In this document: in pieces, positions 51,518-60,955 of the stretch
Numbering within the stretch: the first letter of the stretch is position 1
How the letters are laid out: each line of letters begins with the position of its first letter
Origin: Paenibacillus sp. 19GGS1-52
GTDB lineage: Bacteria > Bacillota > Bacilli > Paenibacillales > Paenibacillaceae
Length of the DNA: 64,000 nt
Direction: 5' to 3'
Assembly: GCF_022369515.1 (NCBI RefSeq)
Contig: NZ_CP059724.1
Coordinates: forward strand, 5,890,001 to 5,954,000
Notes under the pieces: generated by a model
Database searches by the model: none
What the model saw: only the letters and a program-made list of their open reading frames with translations
Told to the model about the DNA's origin: nothing
Position numbers and translations under genes: made by a program

Positions 51518-52858
51518 TTAAACTGTACCGGCTATACTGGGTGAGTACCCGCTGAGACCACCCATTTGCGGACGTCCAACCGAGTGATACACAAGCCCAG
51601 TACCTTCAATCTGCTGCTTGGAGTAGACGTTGCGGCCGTCTATCAGAATCTGCCGACGCATAACTTTCGCCAACTGACGCAGGTCAATGTCTTTGAATAT
51701 CGCCCAATCGGTCAGCAGACAAACAGCGTCACTGCCTTCCGCTGCTTCTTCTGGCAGGCCGCACCAGCGGAGTTGTGGATGATCATATTGCTTTCTGAAA
51801 TTATCAGCGGCAATCGGATCATACAGCTTAACTGTAGCTCCTTCCGCTACCAGTGCCTCGACGATCTCACGTGCAGGCGCTTCACGGACATCATCGGTAT
51901 TCGGCTTGAATGCCAAGCCCCAAATTCCGATAACTGCTCCACGCAGGTCACCCAGAGATTCGTGAAGCTTCGAGATAATCATAAACCGCTGCCCTTTGTT
52001 CACCTCGACTACGGATTCTAACAATTTAAACTCGTAATCAACGTTGCCGGCGATTTGGATGAGCGCATTGGTATCTTTCGGAAAACAGGAGCCTCCGTAA
52101 CCGATGCCGGCCTGCAAGAAGGATGAGCCGATTCTTCGGTCCATACCCATACCTTGAGCCACCTCGGTCACATCAGCTCCCACTTTTTCGCATATATTAG
52201 CAATCTCATTGATAAACGATATTTTCGTTGCCAAGAAGGCATTCGATGCATATTTGATCATTTCCGCACTGCGGATATCAGTCACAAATACATTTTCTGT
52301 GAATCCCTTATGAAGCTCCCTCATTACCTCTTCTAGCTTCGGATTATCGATTCCGATAATGATTCGGTCAGGATGCAGAGTATCCTGGATCGCTGAGCCT
52401 TCACGCAGAAACTCAGGGGCTGAGACAACATCGAAAGGATGAAGGGTATGTTCAGCAATGATCTTGCGAATCTTCTCGTTCGTTCCTACCGGAACGGTCG
52501 ATTTGGTCATGATGATTTTGTAGCCTTCCATCGCTTGCGCGATTTCCGCTGCAGCCCCTTCGATATATTGCAAATCAGCTTCTCCGTTAGGCAGGGAGGG
52601 CGTACCTACAGCAAGGATGACGATATCAGAACGACCCACTGATTTGTGCAAATCTGCGGAGAAGGATAACCTTCCCTCCCGGAGATTCATTTCAATCAGC
52701 GCCTCGATTCCCGGCTCATAGATGGGAGATTCCATCCGGTTCAGCTTGTTGATCTTCTCTTCATCCTTATCCACACAGACGACATGATTTCCGTTAAGCG
52801 TAAAGCATACGCCTGATACAAGACCGACATAGCCGGTGCCGATTACTGCCAGCTTCAT
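51518..52858 (-). CDS. ugd: UDP-glucose 6-dehydrogenase
   Basis: NAD-dependent enzyme of 446 residues that oxidises UDP-glucose twice to UDP-glucuronate. The N-terminal Rossmann motif GTGYVGLVSG, the substrate loop APEFLREGSA near residue 140, and the catalytic Cys258 in GYGGSCFPKDT are intact, and the C-terminal UDP-binding domain is complete. AGGAGG precedes the ATG. The gene follows the GT4 genes in the operon with 4 bp spacing and supplies an acidic sugar, so the polymer probably contains glucuronic acid (inference). TuaD of Bacillus subtilis is a family member. Confidence 0.94.
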   Translation of the reverse strand: MKLAVIGTGYVGLVSGVCFTLNGNHVVCVDKDEEKINKLNRMESPIYEPGIEALIEMNLREGRLSFSADLHKSVGRSDIVILAVGTPSLPNGEADLQYIEGAAAEIAQAMEGYKIIMTKSTVPVGTNEKIRKIIAEHTLHPFDVVSAPEFLREGSAIQDTLHPDRIIIGIDNPKLEEVMRELHKGFTENVFVTDIRSAEMIKYASNAFLATKISFINEIANICEKVGADVTEVAQGMGMDRRIGSSFLQAGIGYGGSCFPKDTNALIQIAGNVDYEFKLLESVVEVNKGQRFMIISKLHESLGDLRGAVIGIWGLAFKPNTDDVREAPAREIVEALVAEGATVKLYDPIAADNFRKQYDHPQLRWCGLPEEAAEGSDAVCLLTDWAIFKDIDLRQLAKVMRRQILIDGRNVYSKQQIEGTGLVYHSVGRPQMGGLSGYSPSIAGTV

Positions 52859-52862
52859 ACAA

Positions 52863-53963
52863 TCATCCTCCTTTTAGAAAATTAACATAGGCCTGTTCCA
52901 CATACTGCTTAAACTGGACCATAAATGTCTGTTCATCGAATTTCTGTGCATGCCCGACAATCTGACCGATATCCCAGGCATAAGACTCTACCTCGTGAAT
53001 GGCTCTCAATAAATCCTCAACCTCTTGATGCTGGAAAAACACACCGTTGACATAAGGGACGATGGTATCAAGTGCCCCACCAGCCTGATAAGCAATTACC
53101 GGTCTTCCTGCAGCATTAGCCTCCAGTGGTGTGATGCCAAAATCCTCTTCCCCTGGAAAAACGAAAGCCCGACACTGAGCCATCAACCCCGTAACCTGCT
53201 CATCTTCCAGCCTACCTAGAAACGAGACATTCTTCTTAGCCATTCCTTCCAGACGTTTCTTATCTGGTCCGTCACCCACGATATACAACTTTAGGCCGTT
53301 ACGATTAAAGGCTTCTACTGCCAAATCAATTCGTTTGTAAGACACCAGTCGGGAAACAATCAGATAGTAATCACCGATAGATGAAGAGCTTTTGAAGCGG
53401 GCTGTATTAATCGGTGGAAAGATTACATCCGAGTCCCTGTGATAGTAATTCTGTATCCGCTTCTTCACCACTGAAGAATTGGCTACGAACTGATTCACAT
53501 TTTTGGATGTTTTTTGGTCCCAGGTCTTGAGCTGCTGCATATATACCTTCAGCAACCTTTTGAACAAGCCTGAATTTGACTGCCGTTCCATGTAGGTGTC
53601 ATAATCCCAGGCAAAGCGCATTGGAGTATGGCAATAACAAAGATGAAACGTATGCTGCGGCACCTGAATGCTTTTCATAAAAGCACTGCTGGAGCTCAGA
53701 ACAATATCGAAACCACGAAAGTCCAAATCACGGATGGCCATCGGATACAGTGGCAACACCCCTTTAAAATTGGTCTTCACTCCCGGAATTTTTTGTAGCC
53801 AGGAGGTTCGGATATCAGCATCTTTGAGGTTCTCAGTCAGGCGGCTTCCATTAAAAACCGTTGTATAGATTGGAGCTTCCGGATACATCTGGTGGAATAC
53901 CTCAACCACTCTTTCCGCTCCGCCCATTTGGATTAAGTAATCATGCGCTATCGCAATTTTCAT
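52863..53963 (-). CDS. Glycosyltransferase family 4 protein
   Basis: Retaining GT-B glycosyltransferase of 366 residues predicted to add one sugar to the lipid-linked repeat unit at the inner membrane face. The N-terminal KIAIAHDYLIQMGGAERVVEV acceptor region and the C-terminal donor region with FPGEEDFGITPLEANAAGRP (E-x7-E type motif near residue 280) are typical of GT4. ATG 53963 has GAGG 9 nt upstream; earlier in-frame ATGs are worse placed. Donor and linkage are unknown. Confidence 0.9.
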   Translation of the reverse strand: MKIAIAHDYLIQMGGAERVVEVFHQMYPEAPIYTTVFNGSRLTENLKDADIRTSWLQKIPGVKTNFKGVLPLYPMAIRDLDFRGFDIVLSSSSAFMKSIQVPQHTFHLCYCHTPMRFAWDYDTYMERQSNSGLFKRLLKVYMQQLKTWDQKTSKNVNQFVANSSVVKKRIQNYYHRDSDVIFPPINTARFKSSSSIGDYYLIVSRLVSYKRIDLAVEAFNRNGLKLYIVGDGPDKKRLEGMAKKNVSFLGRLEDEQVTGLMAQCRAFVFPGEEDFGITPLEANAAGRPVIAYQAGGALDTIVPYVNGVFFQHQEVEDLLRAIHEVESYAWDIGQIVGHAQKFDEQTFMVQFKQYVEQAYVNFLKGG

Positions 53964-54021
53964 GTGAATCATCCTCAAAGTTTTATGGAGCATCATCATC
54001 AGAGTTACTGGTTACTAACTA

Positions 54022-55161
54022 TTAGGTACTCGCCAGTAATCCCTTGTAGTAGTCGACAATGTCCCTGACTGTATTCTCGATTACAAAATGCTCCTTCACC
54101 CGTCTCATTCCATTATCTGCCATCCGTTTTCTTTCCTCAGGATGTTCTAGCATCCATGTGATGGAATCCGCAAGAATCTTGGCATCTCCTGGCTGTATCA
54201 ACAGCCCCGTCTCACCGGGTATCACAATTTCTACCGGGCCACCTTCAGCGGAGGCGATCACCGGCAGACCCGCTGCCATGCCTTCGACGATGACCTGACC
54301 AAAGGGTTCAGGAGTGATCGAAGTGTGTATCAGCAAATCAGCTTTATTCATTAATCCCTGTATATCTTCCACATGTCCCAGCAGACTAACGTTGGTCAGT
54401 TCATCCTTCGCCATCTTCTGAATCAACTCTTGCTTGTATTCCTCTTCACCGAACAAAGCATCGCCCGCCAACCAGAACTTCACGCGTGTGTCTTGCTTGA
54501 AAGCCTTGGCTGCCTCCATCACGATATGTTGGCCTTTCCAATGCGCTAACCGACCCACTAACAAGACGTTGAAGGTTTTCTGATCCCGTTTGCCGATCCC
54601 AGCTCCAATGGCTTTAGCGAAGGCGGAGTAAACTACCAGCGTTTTCTTCGAACTCGGCAACTCCAGTGCGTTCAGCGTAGAGTGGGAATTGGCAATGACA
54701 CCGTTCGGAATCAGACGTGACAGGACTCGAATAGTTTTAGCCACAATGGGCTTTAGATAGGGGGCTCCGATATGATCCCGAATATGCCAGATCAGTGGAA
54801 CTCCCGCCTTCTTGGCTGCGATGGTTCCATACAGTGCCGATTTCAATGAATTGGTATGCACACAGACTACCTTTTCCTGCTTCAAGAGAGGGGCCAACTT
54901 ACGACCGTAAGCCAACAACTTGAAGGCTGCGGCTGGCGCTCCCAGATTGACTGCATTCCGCCCACGGCTGCGAATGCTCTCATCGAGGGGGATAATCCGA
55001 ACATCGATCCCTTTTTCCCGCAAGCGCTCCGCCAGTGTGCCTTCCTCCGCCAAAATGACCAAAGGATCAATCTGATCTCCGATATTGGTAAGGATATTGA
55101 ACAAGGCAACCTCTCCACCACTCCATTTGGCGGTGTGATCAATATAAGCTACTCTTAGCAT
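54022..55161 (-). CDS. Glycosyltransferase family 4 protein
   Basis: GT-B glycosyltransferase of 379 residues in the exopolysaccharide operon. The N-terminal domain starts MLRVAYIDHTAKWSGGEVAL. The donor-binding domain carries LVGRLAHWKGQHIVMEA near residue 200 and PEPFGQVIVEGMAAGLPVIA near 285, the E-x7-E region of GT4. The ATG overlaps the stop of the preceding gene by 7 bp, so translation is probably coupled. Donor sugar unknown. Confidence 0.9.
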   Translation of the reverse strand: MLRVAYIDHTAKWSGGEVALFNILTNIGDQIDPLVILAEEGTLAERLREKGIDVRIIPLDESIRSRGRNAVNLGAPAAAFKLLAYGRKLAPLLKQEKVVCVHTNSLKSALYGTIAAKKAGVPLIWHIRDHIGAPYLKPIVAKTIRVLSRLIPNGVIANSHSTLNALELPSSKKTLVVYSAFAKAIGAGIGKRDQKTFNVLLVGRLAHWKGQHIVMEAAKAFKQDTRVKFWLAGDALFGEEEYKQELIQKMAKDELTNVSLLGHVEDIQGLMNKADLLIHTSITPEPFGQVIVEGMAAGLPVIASAEGGPVEIVIPGETGLLIQPGDAKILADSITWMLEHPEERKRMADNGMRRVKEHFVIENTVRDIVDYYKGLLAST

Positions 55162-56348
55162 CCTGCAGCCACACCCTTTCCCAAAGCTTGTAGGAAGACA
55201 GATTCTACTTGTTCAGCAACATGCTCCCATGTATATTTCTCCAGTACATGTCCCCTGCATTCCTCACGACTGGGAAGCAGTTTACGATTACTCAACATAT
55301 GAATCATACCTTCAGCCATATCATCGCTAGCTGCACTCTTGAACAGCATCTCTGGCCGAAAAGCTTGTAATATTTCTTTGTTGCCACCAATGGGGGTAGC
55401 CATGACTGGCGTCCCTGTAGCCATTGCCTCGACAGTGATGAGGCCAAAGCCCTCTAAAGCCTGAGACGGAACCACGAACAAGTCGGCGGCTTGATAATAA
55501 GAAGTTAATTCATGATCGGGAATGTATCCGAGCAGCCGTACTTTATTGCTAAGTCCATAGTCAGCGATCTTTTCTTCCAGTTCTCCGCGCAGTGGACCTT
55601 TGCCTCCGATCAGCAGTATCGCATTGGGGAAACGTTCCGCCACCTGCTTCCAGGCCTCCAGCAACTGCAAGAGCCCCATCCGATTTACCAGTCTCCGTAC
55701 TGTAAATACTGTGGTAGCTCCTTCCGGCAAATTCAAGGTCCGGCGGATGGCCAACCGGTTCGTAGCGGGAACGAAACGTTCCACATTGGCTGCTCCCGGT
55801 ATAACTATGATTTTGTGCAGAGGCACACCATGCAAGGAGTGCAGCATATCGCGGAAGGTCTCGCTAAGCACAATAAATTTATCTGCCAGCTTATAAGCCT
55901 TATGTTCTATCGATTTGGCGATGGTAGTCTTGACCCGATGTTTAATCCCTTGGCCCTCGATCTTCATCTCTTCGTTCCACGGACCATGGAATGTCATAAC
56001 TACTGGAATTCCACGTTTCTTGGCTTCTATCGCCGGACCAATACCATAAGGTGCAAAATGGGAGTACAGGATATCAATGCGTCCACTACCGTTCCCCATT
56101 AGTTCTGCTGCCTTACGCTGGAAGGCATCCTTACGTTTCCAGATCGTTTCTTTCGGATCACCTGCATTGTGTATAATCAACTCTTCCGAGGTAGACGGCG
56201 TCTCTTGACTGCAGATCAGCGCGTGTACCCGGTTGCGTGAGGAGAGCTGCTCGCAAACGGATTTGAAATAGGTATTGAGTCCGCCAGGCTGTAACGATGG
56301 CCAACTAAGACCCGTCGTCATAATGTTCAGTCCGTCATTGTACGGCAT
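55155..56348 (-). CDS. Glycosyltransferase family 4 protein
   Basis: GT-B glycosyltransferase of 397 residues. The N-terminal LSWPSLQPGGLNTYFKSVCE glycine-rich acceptor loop and the donor-side PSQALEGFGLITVEAMATGT motif near residue 300 place it in GT4. ATG 56348 is preceded by AGGGGAGA and lies inside the end of the upstream GT2 gene (14-bp overlap). It is the third of three consecutive GT4 genes; donor sugar unknown. Confidence 0.9.
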   Translation of the reverse strand: MPYNDGLNIMTTGLSWPSLQPGGLNTYFKSVCEQLSSRNRVHALICSQETPSTSEELIIHNAGDPKETIWKRKDAFQRKAAELMGNGSGRIDILYSHFAPYGIGPAIEAKKRGIPVVMTFHGPWNEEMKIEGQGIKHRVKTTIAKSIEHKAYKLADKFIVLSETFRDMLHSLHGVPLHKIIVIPGAANVERFVPATNRLAIRRTLNLPEGATTVFTVRRLVNRMGLLQLLEAWKQVAERFPNAILLIGGKGPLRGELEEKIADYGLSNKVRLLGYIPDHELTSYYQAADLFVVPSQALEGFGLITVEAMATGTPVMATPIGGNKEILQAFRPEMLFKSAASDDMAEGMIHMLSNRKLLPSREECRGHVLEKYTWEHVAEQVESVFLQALGKGVAAGC

Positions 56349-57189
56349 AGCTTCTCTCCCCTTTCTCTTCCTTTTCAGCGGGAAGCATGGCATTATGCTG
56401 AGCCAGCTTACCTGCGCTGTTTAATTCGTAATGCTTGAAGCCGACCATGAATTCATACATCACCCAAAATACCGATACTGCGAAACCAGACAAACCTTTC
56501 TTGAACAATCCATGCAGGAAATACTTCTGCAAGAAACGTGCCGGTGGACGAAGCAGCAGGTGACTAAGCCGAAATGGCTTACCGCTGGCATATGCGCTTT
56601 GTGCTTCCAAATCAGTGTATTTATTGAATCTAGCCACATGATCATTAATGCTGCGGAAGCCTTGATGCCAAAGTGTTCCAGTCAAGCGGACAATCCGTTC
56701 CTCCGAAACCTCGGGCATTTCATGCACAAGACTGTTGCGGATCCCATACTCTTTGCGATTGTACAGGCGTACAAGGTACTCACCACGATCCAGCCATCTG
56801 CCAAGAAAATCACCAATCCGGTATAACGAGTAAGCAACAGTTACATCCGTTAGCCCACGTTTATGTTCAAGAATATCTGTCGCCAGCTCTTGGCTGACTA
56901 CTTCATCGGTATCAATGAGGAAGACCCAATCATGGACCGCGCGCTCCACTCCGAATTCTCTTTGTTTCGCGTATCCGGGCCATGGATTGACGAACACCCG
57001 GCAATCCAAGCTTTCAGCCAACTGCACCGTTCCGTCTTTGCTGCCTCCGTCGATTACAACCACCTCGTCGGCGAATAGTCTGCAAGACTGAATGGCTTGG
57101 GCTATTCGAACTTCGTCATCCTGAGCAATGATGACTGCCGAAATTGGATAACTACCCGGTGCGCCAAGTACGCTTGTCACTGAATCCAT
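56335..57189 (-). CDS. Glycosyltransferase family 2 protein (WaaE/KdtX-like)
   Basis: Inverting GT-A glycosyltransferase of 284 residues. It has the GT2 start SAVIIAQDDEVRIAQAIQSC, the VVIDGGSKDGT motif near residue 47, and a metal-binding LIDTDEVVS (DxD type) near 91. The overall shape resembles WaaE/KdtX-type enzymes of lipopolysaccharide core synthesis, which add a hexose, but here it belongs to the exopolysaccharide operon. AGGAGG precedes the ATG. The C-terminus contains a hydrophobic stretch near residue 225 that may associate with the membrane. Confidence 0.9.
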   Translation of the reverse strand: MDSVTSVLGAPGSYPISAVIIAQDDEVRIAQAIQSCRLFADEVVVIDGGSKDGTVQLAESLDCRVFVNPWPGYAKQREFGVERAVHDWVFLIDTDEVVSQELATDILEHKRGLTDVTVAYSLYRIGDFLGRWLDRGEYLVRLYNRKEYGIRNSLVHEMPEVSEERIVRLTGTLWHQGFRSINDHVARFNKYTDLEAQSAYASGKPFRLSHLLLRPPARFLQKYFLHGLFKKGLSGFAVSVFWVMYEFMVGFKHYELNSAGKLAQHNAMLPAEKEEKGERSYAVQ

Positions 57190-57233
57190 GAAGGTTTCCT
57201 CCTTTTTGTGTTATGTGCCAACTTAAGCTCAAG

Positions 57234-58616
57234 TTAACTGTTAGCGTCCATTGGTTTTTTTCGAATGTAGGAATTCATCGTCGTCTTCATCCATTGGATA
57301 TCTTCTTTGTTAATGAGCAAACGTGGTAGTTTTACTTTTAGGTTGTACCTTATGTTGAGTATGATAAATATGAAACGCAGAACAGCCGACGAGAGCATGG
57401 CCACACCCGCTCCAATTAACCCGAATTTAGGTACCATTAGAAACAAAAGTGGGATGACCAAGAGTAATCCAACGCCCTGCAGGATGGATACAAACTTTGG
57501 CTTGCCAAGCGCCATAAAGACTTGGGCCAGAATAAGTGTCCCACCGCTTATAGTTACTTCCAGCAGTAGAAGGCGGAAGACGTGCAATGCTGTATTAAAA
57601 TCTTTACCGTATAGCAGAGGAATAACTAAAGGGGCAATTAGCATTAAGAGCAGCGAACCCAATAGTGTAAATGTAGTACTGATTCGGAAAGCTTTGAAGG
57701 TAAGGGCAATGGCATCTTCCTTAGACATCTCAGAGGCTTTAGGAAACAACACCACTGTAATCGAGTTTGAGAAGAAGTTGACCATTCGTGATAGACTCAC
57801 AGCTACTGCGTACAACCCCAGATCAGCGGGTCTTAACAAGCCAGCGATAATGATCTGATCGATATAATAAGAGAACTGTCCGAGCAAATCATTACCGTAA
57901 GAGCCAAGTCCATAAGTGAATAATCTTTTGAAATTAAGATAAGTATCTCTCATCTTCACTCTGTAAGTGCGAAGTAGAGAAATCGTCATCCAGATGAAGA
58001 TCGGCACCGATGGAACCAGATACGCCAGTGCTGTCGTGAAAGGATTCATTTCATCCAGAAGGATCAAGACTCCGATCGCCACTAGTGTAAGTAAAGGAAT
58101 CAGATATCTCAGCCAGTTGAATCTCTTATAATCCCCTCTGAATTGATAGGTTGCGTTATTCACCTGAGTGACTACAATCAGCGGACAAAGGATCATGGAC
58201 CATTGTGCAAACCTGATAACATCTGGACTAAAGGATTTCAGCCAATAGGGTAGAACCAGAACACCTATAATCATGGCGGCAGTACCAAAGAACAACGCGA
58301 TTAGCAAGGATATGCGATACAGCAGCCCGGCATCATCCGGGTTTTTTTTGGCATTGTAGATCAACGCCGAAGGAATACCGAAGCTCATGCTGAACGCCAG
58401 AAACTGTGACCAGTTCACCATTGCTGTCTGTTCCCCACGGCCAGTTGGTCCGAGATAACGGGCCGTTAGTACACCGGTGACCATGTTGACCAGCAGAATC
58501 AATATGCTGACGAACATAGTCTTGACGGCTGCCGAGCTATTGTCCTTACTCTTCGTAAAATGCCGGAGTGAGGACCAAACGGAGCTAATGGGAAGTGATT
58601 TTGCGTTCAATTGCTG
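57234..58616 (-). CDS. Oligosaccharide flippase (Wzx family)
   Basis: Integral membrane protein of 460 residues with about 12-14 transmembrane segments, in the MOP superfamily. Visible family features are the first segment TMFVSILILLVNMVTGVLTA and the following YLGPTGRGEQTAMVNW, typical of Wzx-type lipid-linked oligosaccharide flippases. ATG 58616 has AAGGGA 7 nt upstream and overlaps the Wzy-like gene end by 32 bp. It should move the lipid-linked repeat unit across the membrane for polymerisation. Confidence 0.9.
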   Translation of the reverse strand, partial: QQLNAKSLPISSVWSSLRHFTKSKDNSSAAVKTMFVSILILLVNMVTGVLTARYLGPTGRGEQTAMVNWSQFLAFSMSFGIPSALIYNAKKNPDDAGLLYRISLLIALFFGTAAMIIGVLVLPYWLKSFSPDVIRFAQWSMILCPLIVVTQVNNATYQFRGDYKRFNWLRYLIPLLTLVAIGVLILLDEMNPFTTALAYLVPSVPIFIWMTISLLRTYRVKMRDTYLNFKRLFTYGLGSYGNDLLGQFSYYIDQIIIAGLLRPADLGLYAVAVSLSRMVNFFSNSITVVLFPKASEMSKEDAIALTFKAFRISTTFTLLGSLLLMLIAPLVIPLLYGKDFNTALHVFRLLLLEVTISGGTLILAQVFMALGKPKFVSILQGVGLLLVIPLLFLMVPKFGLIGAGVAMLSSAVLRFIFIILNIRYNLKVKLPRLLINKEDIQWMKTTMNSYIRKKPMDANS

Positions 58617-60081
58617 CATGGGGCGTTCCCTTCTTTCTGCTGCTCTCAATAATCTCTTTTGCACTGAGGCCTAAGCCGATCAGCATCCAGATCAAGTAAC
58701 CTTTTAATCCAGGAAAGCCATTGTCTGAAACCAGACTAACCACGGCTCCTGTCCATGCTGCCAGTGAAAGGCGTGCGTACGATTGAAGATTGTCTTTGCT
58801 AATCACTCGTGAGACGATTTGTTTGGCAATGGCCCCCAAAGCTCCGAAGAAGAATAGGGCGCCAATGACTCCAAAGGTGAGCAGCAAGGCAATAAAACCG
58901 TTATCCATATTGCCGTATTCACCAAGTTCGCCGCCATTCCCAAGCTTCGTTCCCTGGCCTACGCTGCCAATCCCCTGACCTACTGGGTTAGCGGCAACCA
59001 TTGGCAGCATATTCTGCCATAGACCAAGCCGCTCATTATAAGAATGATCCTCCGAAACGGAGGTGAGCGTCTCCATCCTTGCAACCAGCCCCTCTGCTCC
59101 GGGTAACTTGGGAATAATCCAGAACAGGGCAGCAGCAACAAATACAATTTGGATTAATGTTTTCCACTTCCCTTTGGATGGTGAAGTTCCGATATACACC
59201 AACAACATGACCAGCAGTACCAGCCATGCCGAGCGAACTAAGGTAGTAAGCAGGCATACCACAACGAGTAGAACTCCGATCCAGCGCAGTGTTCCCTGCC
59301 ATCTTTTCTCCAGAATCATCGGCACTAAGGCAAATACCAGAAAGGTTGCTGCCGGACCTGGAGAGTTCAAGGTAGAGAAAACCCGGATTTCCAAGGGATA
59401 AGGTGTCCCGATGGACATCATATCCGCATTCCTCATCCAAAAGGCATCCCAGGGTGGAACGGTTAAATATTGTACAATTCCGTATATTGCCACCAAAACT
59501 GCGATATTAGCGTAAGCATATAGCAACCGGTCAATATCCTTGGGCTTGAACCGTGTGACCGCGAAATAGGGGAGCAGTAGTAGCGGAACAATGTAGTTCG
59601 CCAGGTCGTACACTGAGCCCATACCGTTCTTAGCCAAACCGATCAAGGCTCCGTAAGCCAATGCCACAGCGAATAGCAGTATGATTCGGGTGGAGGATTT
59701 CTGTATTTTGTGAATCTCTCTTAGCACTGGAATGGCCAGTGTTGCTCCGGTTAGCAAGGGTGCCAGACTGAGCAGTGATACGGAGTGATAAACACCCTCT
59801 GACCAATCGGATATTCGGCGCAGCTCCGGGGCGACCGCCCAGATTAGCAAAGTATAAGATACTAGCAAACGCGGTCTGAGCAGGGCCAGCAGGAAGGCCG
59901 GGAATAGGATGCCGGCTAGGATCACTCCCTGCAGACTGCTTGTAGCGCTTAGCTTCGCGCTGGCAAAACCAATCATTAGTGGTAGTACCATACATATAGC
60001 GGCAACCACTCCTATAATGCCAGCAGTCTTGATAGACGACAGGGATGGAAGAGTGAAGCTCCCTTCATTGCGGTTCATCAT
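58585..60081 (-). CDS. O-antigen ligase/polymerase family protein (Wzy-like, copy 1)
   Basis: Integral membrane protein of about 498 residues with around 12 transmembrane segments and a large extracytoplasmic loop in the second half (about residues 330-395), the layout of Wzy polymerases and O-antigen ligases. The loop includes SYNERLGLWQNMLPMVAANP and VGQGIGSVGQGT, the usual Wzy_C-type signature. The start is one of two adjacent ATGs at 60081/60078 behind GGAGG. In this operon it probably joins repeat units. A second Wzy-like gene lies 2 kb further along the same operon. Confidence 0.85.
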   Translation of the reverse strand: MMNRNEGSFTLPSLSSIKTAGIIGVVAAICMVLPLMIGFASAKLSATSSLQGVILAGILFPAFLLALLRPRLLVSYTLLIWAVAPELRRISDWSEGVYHSVSLLSLAPLLTGATLAIPVLREIHKIQKSSTRIILLFAVALAYGALIGLAKNGMGSVYDLANYIVPLLLLPYFAVTRFKPKDIDRLLYAYANIAVLVAIYGIVQYLTVPPWDAFWMRNADMMSIGTPYPLEIRVFSTLNSPGPAATFLVFALVPMILEKRWQGTLRWIGVLLVVVCLLTTLVRSAWLVLLVMLLVYIGTSPSKGKWKTLIQIVFVAAALFWIIPKLPGAEGLVARMETLTSVSEDHSYNERLGLWQNMLPMVAANPVGQGIGSVGQGTKLGNGGELGEYGNMDNGFIALLLTFGVIGALFFFGALGAIAKQIVSRVISKDNLQSYARLSLAAWTGAVVSLVSDNGFPGLKGYLIWMLIGLGLSAKEIIESSRKKGTPHAAIERKITSH

Positions 60082-60181
60082 CTTCCCATCCACCTCCGCT
60101 TTCGGAAATTCAGCTCTTCGTATGACGGACAAGGAAAGCAAACCTTCATCCTTGCTATGCCCGCAGTCTCCGTCAGTACGT

Positions 60182-60955
60182 TCATTCAGAGCCTCCTCCC
60201 TTATCTTTATCCCGCTTGCGCAGCTCCTTTAGCAGAAGAATCAGGAATTGGGCATCATCGACAAGATATCTTTTCCATAATCGCCCTGGTTCCTGACTCA
60301 ACCGCCAGAACCATTCCAAGCCTGTTCTTTGCATAAAATCTGGTGCCCGCTTCACTGAACCTGAGAGAAAATCAAAGGTTGCTCCAACTCCGATAGATAT
60401 CGGAGCCTGATAAGAGGTGTAATGTCGATAAATCCATTTCTCTTGTTTGGGAGCACCCACGCCGACGAATACAATATCGGGTTGGCTCTCAGTCAGCATG
60501 TTTATAATCCGTTGGTTCTCTTCATCATTGTGCTCAAAGCCATAAGAGGGAGAATAGCAGCCGACAATGTTCATTCCGGGATATGATGCTTTAAGATTCA
60601 TTGTAGCTCGCTCCGGTACGCCTTCTGCTGAGCCCAGGAAGAACAGCCGGTACTTCCTTTGCTCAAAAGCATTGCCCAGACGACTGAAGAGATCCGCACC
60701 GGATACCTTCTGTTTCAGTGGCTTGCCTAGCATCTTGGAAGCCCAGATTAGCGGCATTCCATCAGCGACAACGGCTCCCGCCTCGGAATATACCGTTTGG
60801 AACTCTTTGTCCTTGCGAAGCTTGATTACATGATCCACGTTACAGGTCAGGATATAAGATTGATTCCGTTCCCTAATCGTCTTATCAATGTATTCAAGCA
60901 GGTCCATGAAATCATAATTATCGAATTTGACATCAAACATATTCACTTGATTCAT
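60182..60955 (-). CDS. WecG/TagA/CpsF family glycosyltransferase (GT26)
   Basis: Glycosyltransferase of 257 residues in the GT26 family, which includes TagA (N-acetylmannosamine transferase of teichoic acid linkage units) and WecG. The family core is visible: YILTCNVDHVIKLRKDKEF near residue 35, VVADGMPLIWASKMLGKPL near 65, and FVGVGAPKQEKWI near 170. ATG 60955 overlaps the upstream Wzy-like stop by 4 bp (ATGA). The donor in this operon is not fixed by sequence; many CpsF-like members add glucuronate or ManNAc. Confidence 0.9.
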   Translation of the reverse strand: MNQVNMFDVKFDNYDFMDLLEYIDKTIRERNQSYILTCNVDHVIKLRKDKEFQTVYSEAGAVVADGMPLIWASKMLGKPLKQKVSGADLFSRLGNAFEQRKYRLFFLGSAEGVPERATMNLKASYPGMNIVGCYSPSYGFEHNDEENQRIINMLTESQPDIVFVGVGAPKQEKWIYRHYTSYQAPISIGVGATFDFLSGSVKRAPDFMQRTGLEWFWRLSQEPGRLWKRYLVDDAQFLILLLKELRKRDKDKGGGSE